From NCBI GenBank assembly GCA_021651055.1, contig JAJHOH010000001.1:2294001-2358000 (forward strand): DNA of 64,000 bases, in the 5' to 3' direction. The position numbers were made by a program, and so were the translations under genes. A model generated the notes under the pieces. It saw only the letters and a program-made list of their open reading frames with translations, did no database searches and was not told the origin of the DNA. Origin of the DNA: Candidatus Manganitrophus morganii. GTDB taxonomy: Bacteria > Nitrospirota > Nitrospiria > SBBL01 > Manganitrophaceae. Positions 28,207 to 35,913 of this stretch are shown here, in pieces (the first letter of the stretch is position 1; each line of letters opens with the position of its first letter).

Positions 28207-29136
28207 TTACAGCGGCCCGATGTCTTTGAAGTCCTTGATCTCCTGCTTCATGAACTTTTTCAAATTTTTGATGAGATTCTCTTCAAGCTGACGGACCCGC
28301 TCTTTGGAGATCTTGTACTTCTTGCCGAAGACCTCCAGCGTTTTCGGATTCTCGGAGAGAATCCGTTCGTTGAGGATTTCTAACTCCCGCGGCTTCAGCG
28401 TTTTTGAAAATTCCTTCAGCTTTTCCTGAAAGAGCTCCTGAAGCTCATCTTTGGCCAAACGGTCATCGACCGCTTCCTGATCCGAAGGAAGGAGATTGGC
28501 CAGCGTTTCATCCGATTCGGGGCCGGCCGGCGCATCGAGAGAGGACTCCCACCCCCCGAGCCGTTGCTGCATCTCCACCACCTCTTGCTCCTTCACGTCG
28601 AGACGTTCGGCAAGGAGTTTCGGTCCCGCCTCATACCCCATCTTCTCCAGACGCTCCCGTTCCTTTGAGAGCCGGAAAAAGAGTTTTCGCTGCGCCTCGG
28701 TCGTGCCGATTTTCACCAGCCGCCAGTTGTGGAGGATATATTTGAGGATATAAGCGCGGATCCACCAGGAGGCGTATGTCGACACCCGAATATCCTTGTA
28801 CGGGTCGAACTTCTTGATCGCCTGCATCAACCCGACGTTTCCTTCCTGAATCAAATCCATCAGGTTGAAAGGAAGATTTTTATACTCCATCGCAATGGAG
28901 GCGGCCAATCGGAGATGGGAGAGAATCAATTCCGTGACCGCCTGGAGATCTCCCCCCTCTTTGAATTTGACGGCGAGCCGCTTTTCCTCCTCTCGGCTGA
29001 GAAAAGGATACTGCCGGATCTCCGCCAAATATCGCTGCAGGGGATCAGAAACGGCGAGCCCCTGTTCATCGGGCTCCACCGGCTCGATATCGGCCTCCGG
29101 CGTCGCTTCTATGTTTTCGATTTCAAATTCTTCCAT
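28207..29136 (-). CDS. rpoH: RNA polymerase sigma factor of the RpoH (sigma-32) type
   Basis: A 309-residue group-3-like sigma-70 family factor. Region 1.2 (D-P-L-Q-R-Y-L-A-E-I), region 2 (N-L-M-D-L-I-Q-E-G-N-V-G-L-M-Q-A, R-V-S-T-Y-A-S-W-W-I-R) and region 4 helix-turn-helix are intact. The segment Q-R-K-L-F-F-R-L-S-K is the RpoH box that distinguishes heat-shock sigma factors. It directs chaperone and protease promoters. An acidic N-terminal extension of about 25 residues is present. It is divergent from the Hsp20 gene 207 bp away, a plausible target. Confidence 0.9.
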   Translation of the reverse strand: MEEFEIENIEATPEADIEPVEPDEQGLAVSDPLQRYLAEIRQYPFLSREEEKRLAVKFKEGGDLQAVTELILSHLRLAASIAMEYKNLPFNLMDLIQEGNVGLMQAIKKFDPYKDIRVSTYASWWIRAYILKYILHNWRLVKIGTTEAQRKLFFRLSKERERLEKMGYEAGPKLLAERLDVKEQEVVEMQQRLGGWESSLDAPAGPESDETLANLLPSDQEAVDDRLAKDELQELFQEKLKEFSKTLKPRELEILNERILSENPKTLEVFGKKYKISKERVRQLEENLIKNLKKFMKQEIKDFKDIGPL

Positions 29137-29265
29137 GGTCTTTCCATTCTGAATCTATCAGGGAAAAAAGTATAACAAAAAAAGGGGGGATAAAAAAGTG
29201 GCTCCCGGCCCTTGACCGCTCCCAAAGAAGAATTATCTTACCGGTGTGGCTCATGGAAAGGGGCC

Positions 29266-29293
29266 TTGACTTTCATCCGATACGGATTATCTA
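29266..29293 (+). promoter_or_regulatory. Candidate promoter of the first Hsp20 gene
   Basis: TTGACT at 29266-29271 and TATCTA at 29288-29293 with 16-base spacing. The preceding C-C gives CCTTGAC, close to a heat-shock -35 box, but no CCCCAT-like -10 is visible. GAATAGGAGGAAAAT lies before the start codon. Confidence 0.4.
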
Positions 29294-29343
29294 AAAAATA
29301 AATCACATCCGCCGCCTGGCGGTCTTTTGAATAGGAGGAAAAT

Positions 29344-29790
29344 ATGGCGATCGTAAAATGGGAACCCCTCAAAGACTTTGTGACCTTGCAGGATCGAATG
29401 AATCAATTCCTATCGGACACCTTGAATAACTATGAGACGGAAAACGGCCGACTGGTTCAAGATTGGGTGCCGGCGGTCGATGTTTATGAAGACGCCGAGG
29501 CGATCCAGCTAAAGGCGGAGCTGCCCGGCATGGAGATGAAAGAGATCGAGGTCAGAATCGAGAACAATGCCCTGGAAATTCGGGGGGAGAAAAAGATCGA
29601 GCAAACGGAGAAGAAAGAGAACTACCACCGGATCGAACGGGTGTTCGGGCGCTTCTCCCGCTCGTTCCGGCTTCCGAACACGGTGGCGCAGGATAAAATC
29701 AAAGCGAAATATGACCGGGGCGTTTTGACGATCACCCTGCCGAAACGGGAAGAGACCAAACCGAGAAGCATTACGGTCCAGGTTGAGTAA
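29344..29790 (+). CDS. Small heat-shock protein Hsp20 (copy 1)
   Basis: A 148-residue alpha-crystallin-domain chaperone. The domain runs from about residue 40 (W-V-P-A-V-D-V-Y-E) to residue 130, with A-E-L-P-G-M, F-x-R-S-F-R-L-P and the G-V-L-T-I-T-L-P-K motif. The short C-terminal tail follows. It holds unfolding proteins as large oligomers. It faces the RpoH gene divergently, and a strong terminator follows its stop. A second Hsp20 lies at 51876. Confidence 0.95.
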   Translation: MAIVKWEPLKDFVTLQDRMNQFLSDTLNNYETENGRLVQDWVPAVDVYEDAEAIQLKAELPGMEMKEIEVRIENNALEIRGEKKIEQTEKKENYHRIERVFGRFSRSFRLPNTVAQDKIKAKYDRGVLTITLPKREETKPRSITVQVE

Positions 29791-29798
29791 TCAAATAT

Positions 29799-29837
29799 CC
29801 AATCCCCCAGCCGGAACAAGCTGGGGGATTTTTTTTG
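29799..29837 (+). terminator. Intrinsic terminator after Hsp20
   Basis: An 11-bp stem, AATCCCCCAGC with GCTGGGGGATT, around a short loop is followed by eight T on the + strand. It also separates the gene from the convergent membrane-protein gene. Confidence 0.85.
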
Positions 29838-29839
29838 TC

Positions 29840-30247
29840 TTAATTTCGGAACGCCTTTCTTCGTGCGTAGAGATAAATCATAAAACCGACGAGGACGATC
29901 ATAAAGACCGTCCTGATCCGGTGGGGGGGCGGGAGGACCAGGCGGCTGACCGTCGCGCTGGCCAGGCCGTAAAGCGAATAAAACATGAAAAGAGGATAAG
30001 CCCACCGGCGGCCCAGAATGGCGCCATATCCGGAGGCGAAATGGAGGACCGGGGAGAGAAATTTGAAAAACCATCCGACTCCCCCGGTCAGCTTCATTCC
30101 GAAGACAGGAAGCCCATAGGTCGGATTCGCAAGAATGATGTAGGTATCCATGATTCCGGAGAGGATCATCAAGACGCCGAAAAAAATAAGATCGGCCGGG
30201 ACGGATTGACGAACCGGGACGGTCTCCTGAGAGATCGAAGTAGCCAT
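29840..30247 (-). CDS. Four-helix membrane protein of unknown function
   Basis: A 135-residue protein with four hydrophobic segments (about residues 19-40, 54-75, 79-100 and 109-128) and a basic tail (YARRKAFRN). No family is recognised. The start at 30247 is chosen because GGGAGGAGACATC places a strong ribosome site 6-7 bases upstream; an upstream in-frame ATG at 30262 lies ahead of that site. It is convergent with Hsp20. An inner-membrane location is expected. Confidence 0.7.
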   Translation of the reverse strand: MATSISQETVPVRQSVPADLIFFGVLMILSGIMDTYIILANPTYGLPVFGMKLTGGVGWFFKFLSPVLHFASGYGAILGRRWAYPLFMFYSLYGLASATVSRLVLPPPHRIRTVFMIVLVGFMIYLYARRKAFRN

Positions 30248-30639
30248 GATGTCTCCTCCCATAAATGTGGTAGACCAAACATCCTGATCGGATCTGGCAA
30301 GATTTTAACAAATCGCCCACGTCAAGGGCCACACATATTTTATTTGTAAAGAGGTTCGCTACAAACGCTTTGCGACGGCGGGGGATGACAGATGGATCGA
30401 GGGTGTATATACTGTATCAATCTTAAAAATAAAAAATGATCCCCATTTCTATTTAGGATATGTTATCTTTACAAAACATTGAAGCTCCCCGCAGCAAGCT
30501 GTGGGGAATGCGACGCGCCTGCGTGTTCAATGACAGATCGGCATCCAGCCCGCATCGATCGGCCGCTCACCGCCGATGGACGACTTCAAGAGGAAGGGAT
30601 TCCTTCTTAATTATAGGTCCTAACGAGAGGAGGCAAGGA
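30248..30639. other. 392-bp intergenic stretch, mostly without recognisable content
   Basis: AT-rich from 30300 to 30480, then GC-rich. It contains the structured palindromic element at 30477-30532 listed separately. No convincing ORF is seen. The reading frame that runs from 30460 into the next gene lacks a ribosome site, whereas the downstream ATG at 30640 has one. Confidence 0.5.
30477..30532. repeat. Three-way-junction palindromic element A
   Basis: An outer perfect 7-bp inverted repeat CATTGAA/TTCAATG (30477-30483 and 30526-30532) encloses two hairpins. One is a CCCCGCAG-type stem (30487-30494 with 30499-30506, one G-U pair) and the other is ACGC/GCGT. The fold is a compact cloverleaf-like junction. 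The form resembles REP-type intergenic palindromes. Confidence 0.6.
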
Positions 30640-31074
30640 ATGGCAAAAGAGAAGGCCGCGGAAAAGGCGAAATCTTGGCAGGACCGAGAATTACCGAGGA
30701 CCTTTGAAGAGAAAGCGTATCGACTCCAGCAAGCGTTTATCAATTGGGTCGATGAGAATCCGGACCGGCTCCGGTTCCGGGAAGACGGGGATTGGATCAC
30801 CACCCGGATGGTGGAGCTCCTTCTTCTGGAAAAAGCGGCCGAATGCAGCAGCCGCAGACGGGTCGATTCGATGCGGCTGGTTGCGACCGATATGATGGTG
30901 AAAGTGGTCGACGACCCGACGACGTTGAAAGAGATCGAAGCGAAAATCGACGAGCTCTTCAAAGCGCTGGAGGCCTACGATGAAATGGGCTTAAATGATC
31001 CGCGCTATCAGGCCAAGATTCAGGCGTTGTCCGATCGGCTGACCGGAAAGAACAACAAGCAAAAAGAAGAGTAA
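30640..31074 (+). CDS. Conserved-looking small cytoplasmic protein
   Basis: A 144-residue, strongly charged, helical protein; the family is not recognised. It starts with a Lys/Ala/Glu-rich stretch, has a W-V-D-E-N-P-D-R-L-R-F-R-E-D-G-D-W-I segment and a long amphipathic C-terminal helix ending in K-N-N-K-Q-K-E-E. ATG 30640 is chosen because GAGAGGAGG lies 8 bases upstream. It stands alone between two structured repeats. A short hairpin (AACCGG...CCGGTT followed by TT) near 31150-31170 could end its message. Confidence 0.65.
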   Translation: MAKEKAAEKAKSWQDRELPRTFEEKAYRLQQAFINWVDENPDRLRFREDGDWITTRMVELLLLEKAAECSSRRRVDSMRLVATDMMVKVVDDPTTLKEIEAKIDELFKALEAYDEMGLNDPRYQAKIQALSDRLTGKNNKQKEE

Positions 31075-31536
31075 CCACGGCTCAACAACGCTTTTGAATC
31101 AAAGGGATCCTAATTTCATCCCATAGAATATAGACATGATTCGTGCCGGCAACCGGAGCGAACCGGTTTTCCTTAAGGCTGCGGAATCGCGGTTGATCTC
31201 AACCCGAACCGATTAAAAAAGAGATGCGCTTTTCCTCCGAGTTTTACACCCATCCTTCGCTGTTAAAACCGACGCTGTCTATTTGAGATCTTTCCTTTCT
31301 TCCGTTTTTTCCGATGCCTTTGTAAGGAATGTCGTGCGCGTGCGACAAATGGATGGAACGGCAAATAGGGTATATGGTTTTAGCAGAACAGAATTTAATA
31401 CAAACGCAGAAATATTTTGTAACTGTTTATGTAGGGGCGTGATTCATCACGCCCAGCCAGAGGGCGCAATAAATTGCGCCCCTACAAAAGATAAGCACCA
31501 TTTATTGCGTCTGTATGAGTATACGAAGGAGAACCG
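31075..31536. other. 462-bp intergenic region with a palindromic repeat
   Basis: AT-rich and without a convincing gene. It holds a weak hairpin near 31150-31170 and the GTAGGGGCG-type repeat at 31430-31486. An 85-codon frame at 31283-31540 runs through that repeat, lacks a ribosome site and is not supported as a gene. Confidence 0.5.
31430..31486. repeat. Three-way-junction palindromic element B (GTAGGGGCG family)
   Basis: A perfect 10-bp outer inverted repeat TGTAGGGGCG/CGCCCCTACA bounds 57 bp. Inside are two perfect hairpins: GCGTGA-TTCA-TCACGC (31437-31452) and GGGCGCAAT-AA-ATTGCGCCC (31462-31481). This outer sequence is shared by a widespread class of intergenic repeats in many phyla. 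Confidence 0.8.
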
Positions 31537-32022
31537 ATGAATCGGAGAAACGTATTAAAAGCCGGGACGGTCGGCATCCTCGCCTATTTTCTTGATCTTT
31601 GGCCGGCCGGGGCGGAGGAGCCGGAAGGGGGCTTCGAGATTACGAAAACCGATGAGGAGTGGCGGGCCATTCTCACGGCGGAGCAGTATGGCGTTTTACG
31701 AAAAGAGAAAACGGAGCCTCCTTTTAAGAACGCCTACCATGACCACAAGGCCCCCGGTATTTACCACTGCGCGGGGTGCGACCTTCCCCTCTTTTCATCG
31801 AAGACCAAATATGACAGCAAAACCGGCTGGCCGAGCTTCTGGGAGCCGATCGAACCGACGGCGGTCGGAACCAGGACCGATTGGAAGCTTTTCTTCTCTC
31901 GGACGGAGGTCCACTGCCGGCGGTGCGGCGGCCATCTGGGACATGTTTTCGATGACGGTCCGCCGCCGACCGGGTTGCGGTATTGCATCAACTCAGCGGC
32001 GTTGATGTTCGTATCGGCCTAA
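31537..32022 (+). CDS. msrB: Peptide-methionine (R)-S-oxide reductase MsrB, exported form
   Basis: A 161-residue MsrB. Zinc is held by C78/C81 and C127/C130, and the catalytic Cys150 lies in R-Y-C-I-N-S-A-A-L. The G-W-P-S-F-W-E-P segment is the usual substrate-binding signature. The N-terminus (M-N-R-R-N-V-L-K-A-G, then a hydrophobic stretch to residue 25) looks like a signal sequence of the twin-arginine-like or Sec type, so repair of oxidised methionine in envelope proteins is inferred. GAAGGAG precedes the ATG. Confidence 0.92.
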   Translation: MNRRNVLKAGTVGILAYFLDLWPAGAEEPEGGFEITKTDEEWRAILTAEQYGVLRKEKTEPPFKNAYHDHKAPGIYHCAGCDLPLFSSKTKYDSKTGWPSFWEPIEPTAVGTRTDWKLFFSRTEVHCRRCGGHLGHVFDDGPPPTGLRYCINSAALMFVSA

Positions 32023-32029
32023 AGCAACC

Positions 32030-34564
32030 TTAAGACGGCCGCCGCTTCGTGCGCGCCGTCGGCGGCGCATTCCATGGATCATCGGGCCAGGGATGTTTCG
32101 GATAACGTCCCTTCAGCTCCTTCTTCACCTCGGCATAGGTCCGCTCCCAAAAGCCGCGCAGGTCCTGCGTCACCTGAATCGGACGCCGGGCGGGGGAGAG
32201 AAGATGGAGCGTCACCGGGACCCTTCCCCACCCCACCCGAGGCGTTTCGGCCAGGCCGAACATCTCTTGCAGCTTCACCGCCAATACCGGAGAGTCGCCG
32301 GGCCGGTATTCCAGCCGAAGTTGGGAACCGCTCGGAACAGTCAGATGGGTCGGGGCTCCCTCTTCCAGCCGCCGGCTTTGATTCCAGTCGAGCCGGGCCT
32401 TCAGCGCCGCGAGCAGGTCGAGTCGCTTCAGATGCTCCCGGCGGGTGATGCCGGTTAAAAAAGGCCCGAGCCATTCTTCGAGACGCTCTTGCAGCGCGGC
32501 ATCGGAGGGATCGGGCCACCCTTCCTCCGGAAACCAATGGCGCAGAGAGAGCACCCGCGCTTGCCAGTCGCGGGCTTCGGGGGACCAGGGAAGCGCCGCG
32601 ATGCCGAGCTGGCGAATCCCCTCCAGCATCGACGCGAGACATTTCTCCGGATCGGGACTCGAAAGGGGGGCGCTGTCGATGAGCAGCTCCCCGAGGCGCT
32701 CTTCACCCAGCGCAATCACCCGCTGCTGCCGAGCGTCCCAGCGAATGACCGCTTCGGTCCGGATCTCGGGGGCAAGCTCCCGGCGCAGCGTATCGACATC
32801 GACGGCGGCGGCCAAATAGATGGCTCCCTCTACCTCGCCCGCGTCGACGCTTGCGACGACAAGATAGGGGAGGCGCATCCGCTGTTCATGCTCCGGCAGG
32901 CGCGCCCCCCGGCCCGAAGCGAGGAGGTAGCGAATCTCGCCCGGCGCGCGTTGCTGCGCGATCCGGTCGGGATAGGCAAACGCGAGGAGAAGACCGGTTT
33001 TTTCCAGATCCTTTCCGCTTTCCGGTTCATCGCTTCGCAACAGCCGTTGATACTGGCGGGCTGCCTGGTCGACACGCAGACAGGCGGCCGGGTCCACCCC
33101 CGAGGGTTGCGCTCGTCCTTTCCCCTCCTTCCGGAAGGCGCGGAGCGCTTCCATCCGTTCGACAAGGCTGGTGGAGCGCCGGCGCTCCCCGATGAAAATA
33201 TCTCTTTCCGAAAGCAGTGCCGCGATGTCGCAAGCCAGAGGCCCGAGACCCCGCGCCTCGGCCCGATCCAACATATGGGCCAGACGCGGATGCATGGGGA
33301 AGGGGGCCATCGCCCGGCCCGAAGGGGTGATCGAACCATCCTCTTCGACTGCACCGAGCTGGACGAGCAATTGACGCGCCTGGGCCAGTGCCGAAGGGGG
33401 AGGCGGGTCGAGCCAAGCGAGCGTCCCCGCGTCGCGCACCCCCCATTGCGCCAGCTCCAGCGCCAGCGGCGCCAGGTCGGCGGCGCGGATTTCCGGGATC
33501 GGCTGGGGCATCAGCCCGCGCTGTGTCGCCTCGCTCCAGAGCCGGTAGCAGACGCCGGGACCGAGCCGCCCGGCGCGGCCGGTGCGCTGTTCGGCCGAGG
33601 CGCGGGAGATCCGCTTGGTGGTCAGCCGGGTGAGGCCGCTGCGGGGATCGAACTCGGGAACCCGCGCAAACCCCGCATCAATGACGACGCCGATCCCTTC
33701 AATCGTCAAGCTGGTCTCCGCGATCGGCGTCGCCAGCACCACCTTCCGCCGTCCGTCCCCGGATGGTTTGATCGCCCGGTCTTGCGCTTCCCAGGGGAGA
33801 TCGCCGTAAAGCGGATAGACGTCAACCCGACTTTGCGGACCTTGCGTCGAGAGGTTTCCCAACAGCGCCTGCGTCCGGCGTATTTCCCAGGCGCCGGGAA
33901 GGAAAACAAGAAGATCCCCCCTGTCGTGTTCGAGCGCCTGCACGATCGCCTGACGGACCGCCTGCGGCAGCCGGTTTCCCGGTTCCGGATCGCGCGCGGC
34001 GTAGCGCACCTCCACCGGAAAGCTCCGTCCTTGACTCGTCACCAGCGGCGCATTTCCGAGGAGCGCCGACACGGCCGCCCCCTTCAGCGTGGCCGACATC
34101 ACCAGGAGCTTGAGGTCCTCTCGCAAAACCCGCCGGCTGTCGAGGCAGAGGGCCAGCGCCAGGTCGGCATGCAGATGTCGCTCGTGGAATTCATCGAAAA
34201 TCACCAGCCCCACCCCCTCCAGCGCGGGATCGGATTGCAAGCGCCGGGTGAGGATTCCTTCGGTCAGCACCTCGATCCGGGTCTTTTTTGAGACCTTGGT
34301 CTCGAAGCGGATCCGATAGCCGACGGTCTCCCCCACCGACTCGCCGAGGAGAAACGCCATTCGCGCCGCCGCGGCGCGCGCCGCCAGCCGGCGGGGCTCC
34401 AAAATCAAAATCGACCGATGTTTCAGCCAGGGTTCGTCTCGCAGGGCCAATGGAACCTGGGTGGTTTTGCCGGCGCCGGGCGGCGCCTGAAGCACGGCGG
34501 AGGGGTGCGCCGCAAGCGCCTGCCGCAGCGAGGGGAGGACTTCATCTATTGGTAGTGGGGACAT
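32030..34564 (-). CDS. hrpB: ATP-dependent RNA helicase HrpB
   Basis: An 844-residue DEAH-family helicase with the bacterial HrpB layout. Walker A A-P-P-G-A-G-K-T-T lies at about residues 24-32, motif II is D-E-F-H-E-R-H, and motif III is S-A-T. Motif VI R-T-G-R-A-G-R follows, then the HA2/OB region and the HrpB C-terminal domain ending in a basic tail (P-T-A-R-T-K-R-R-P-S). Cellular role is poorly defined. It is convergent with msrB. Its GC content is higher than that of adjacent intergenic DNA. Confidence 0.95.
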   Translation of the reverse strand: MSPLPIDEVLPSLRQALAAHPSAVLQAPPGAGKTTQVPLALRDEPWLKHRSILILEPRRLAARAAAARMAFLLGESVGETVGYRIRFETKVSKKTRIEVLTEGILTRRLQSDPALEGVGLVIFDEFHERHLHADLALALCLDSRRVLREDLKLLVMSATLKGAAVSALLGNAPLVTSQGRSFPVEVRYAARDPEPGNRLPQAVRQAIVQALEHDRGDLLVFLPGAWEIRRTQALLGNLSTQGPQSRVDVYPLYGDLPWEAQDRAIKPSGDGRRKVVLATPIAETSLTIEGIGVVIDAGFARVPEFDPRSGLTRLTTKRISRASAEQRTGRAGRLGPGVCYRLWSEATQRGLMPQPIPEIRAADLAPLALELAQWGVRDAGTLAWLDPPPPSALAQARQLLVQLGAVEEDGSITPSGRAMAPFPMHPRLAHMLDRAEARGLGPLACDIAALLSERDIFIGERRRSTSLVERMEALRAFRKEGKGRAQPSGVDPAACLRVDQAARQYQRLLRSDEPESGKDLEKTGLLLAFAYPDRIAQQRAPGEIRYLLASGRGARLPEHEQRMRLPYLVVASVDAGEVEGAIYLAAAVDVDTLRRELAPEIRTEAVIRWDARQQRVIALGEERLGELLIDSAPLSSPDPEKCLASMLEGIRQLGIAALPWSPEARDWQARVLSLRHWFPEEGWPDPSDAALQERLEEWLGPFLTGITRREHLKRLDLLAALKARLDWNQSRRLEEGAPTHLTVPSGSQLRLEYRPGDSPVLAVKLQEMFGLAETPRVGWGRVPVTLHLLSPARRPIQVTQDLRGFWERTYAEVKKELKGRYPKHPWPDDPWNAPPTARTKRRPS

Positions 34565-34880
34565 TGACGTTCCGAGTCAACAGGTTGGCGAGGGGCGAAT
34601 CTTACCGAAAACCAAGCGCAATCGTTTGCGATTATACACCTCCTCTATAAAATAGGGGAGAATGAGACAGCCACATTGAACAAAATAGGCGTTAATTTTT
34701 CATTGACCTTTTCCAAATAGTCATGGTAAAAAGGACGGGAGTCCATTGTAAAAGTTGAGTGGAAGAACTGATCGGCTGCAGCTATTACAACTCGCTGTAG
34801 CCTTTTTTTTATTTTCTCGACTTAGGGGACAGTGGACATTCCGTCAGCGAATCGCTGATAAAAAAGAGGAGAAACACTCA
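34565..34880 (+). promoter_or_regulatory. 316-bp region: divergent promoters and long cold-shock leader
   Basis: This holds the upstream region of hrpB (minus strand) and the leader of the cold-shock gene. A TTGACC box at 34703-34708 with GTAAAA 17 bases on is a possible promoter for the latter. The terminator-like hairpin at 34774-34810 lies between it and the gene. No ORF is supported. Confidence 0.4.
34774..34810 (+). terminator. Intrinsic terminator in the cold-shock gene leader
   Basis: A 9-bp stem (34774-34782 with 34794-34802, one G-U pair) and an 11-base loop are followed by eight T. It sits 70 bases before the cspA-type start codon and downstream of the likely promoter, so it could act as a temperature-sensitive attenuator or end a short RNA. 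Confidence 0.7.
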
Positions 34881-35087
34881 ATGATCAAAGGAACCGTCAA
34901 GTGGTTTAACGGCAGCAAAGGGTATGGATTCATCACGCGTGAAGATGGAGGAGCGGATGTGTTTGTCCACTTTTCTGCCATTGCCGGTGAGGGATACAAA
35001 TCTCTCGAAGAGGGAAATGCGGTCGAGTTCGAAGTTACCCAAGGCCAGAAGGGTCCGCAAGCGACGAACGTCCGATTGATCTCCTAA
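34881..35087 (+). CDS. Cold-shock protein (CspA family)
   Basis: A 68-residue single cold-shock domain: G-T-V-K-W-F-N-x-x-K-G-Y-G-F-I (RNP1) and D-V-F-V-H-F-S-A-I (RNP2). It binds single-stranded RNA and DNA and melts mRNA structure. ATG 34881 follows AAGAGGAGAAAC. The in-frame extension upstream to 34755 passes through the leader terminator and is not coding. A terminator follows the stop closely. Confidence 0.96.
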   Translation: MIKGTVKWFNGSKGYGFITREDGGADVFVHFSAIAGEGYKSLEEGNAVEFEVTQGQKGPQATNVRLIS

Positions 35088-35106
35088 CAAAAATTTTTTA
35101 ATCCAA

Positions 35107-35143
35107 AAGCCCCGTCGGAATATTTTCCGGCGGGGCTTTTTTA
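35107..35143 (+). terminator. Intrinsic terminator after the cold-shock gene
   Basis: A 14-bp stem with one G-U pair (AAGCCCCG... with ...CGGGGCTT) closes a TATT loop and is followed by a short T-rich tail. Confidence 0.85.
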
Positions 35144-35314
35144 TTCGCTCACATTTCCTAGGGTCCTTTTGCTTGGTGTTCATCGGGAGAATTTCTCATG
35201 GCAAAGGGTCTCCTTCCCGTTCCCGCAATATTGCTTTATTCGCCCCTGCCGGTTAAAATTAATCTAATCGGGGTTTATCGGCAGAGATGCCCGCGCAATC
35301 AGTGAGGATCGGAA

Positions 35315-35686
35315 ATGATGGAAAAGGTTTTTTTATCTCGATTCAGTTTTCTTTTATTCATGATCCTCATCGGCCTGGGAAATGGACAGGGGGCCGATGC
35401 GGCGGAATTCAAGATCCCGGATGGAAAAACCGAGTTTTCGCCGAAGGCCCAACAGATCAAGACCGGAGCGCAGGTCACCTGGATCAATGAAGATAAGCGG
35501 ACCCACTTTCTCACCGCGGCCGATCCGAATCGCAAAGAGCCTGCCAAAGTCGTCGATGATCTTTTGATCCACCACCTTCTCCCCCCCGGAGAGACGTTTC
35601 AAATGAAGTTCGACAAACCGAACATCTACGAATTCTTTTGCGCCATCCACATGGAAATGCGTGGAACGATCACGGTCGCTCCTTAA
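35315..35686 (+). CDS. Periplasmic plastocyanin-like cupredoxin
   Basis: A 123-residue secreted blue-copper-type protein. A signal peptide ends near residue 30 (ADA-AE). The expected copper ligands are H64 in K-R-T-H-F-L and the C-terminal cluster C109-x2-H112-x2-M115 (F-C-A-I-H-M-E-M), the short amicyanin-like loop spacing. It could shuttle electrons in the periplasm or bind copper; the partner is unknown. ATGATG gives two possible starts. Confidence 0.82.
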   Translation: MMEKVFLSRFSFLLFMILIGLGNGQGADAAEFKIPDGKTEFSPKAQQIKTGAQVTWINEDKRTHFLTAADPNRKEPAKVVDDLLIHHLLPPGETFQMKFDKPNIYEFFCAIHMEMRGTITVAP

Positions 35687-35913
35687 GAACGGCATTCCTT
35701 CCGAAGCTTCGTAAAAACCCTCCTAAATAGAAACAGTCCGGAATGAGCACTGTTCGTGGTTTAGTTGTGCACAGCCGGAACTTGAATTTTTTAATGAAAT
35801 TAGGTCAAATATTGAATGGATTTGAAAGCAACAAACGGAGTGCCGGCGGGTGCTTTTTCGTCTAGGCTGGTTTCAACGGGCCATTCCGCTCGTAGAAATC
35901 TGAAGAGGAGACG

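Noticed and set aside
31283-31540. 85-residue open reading frame
   Set aside because: It runs through a palindromic repeat, has no ribosome site and no recognisable protein features.
32489-34291. 600-residue open frame opposite hrpB
   Set aside because: Antisense shadow of a GC-rich gene with clear helicase motifs; Arg/Pro/Gly-rich translation without domains.
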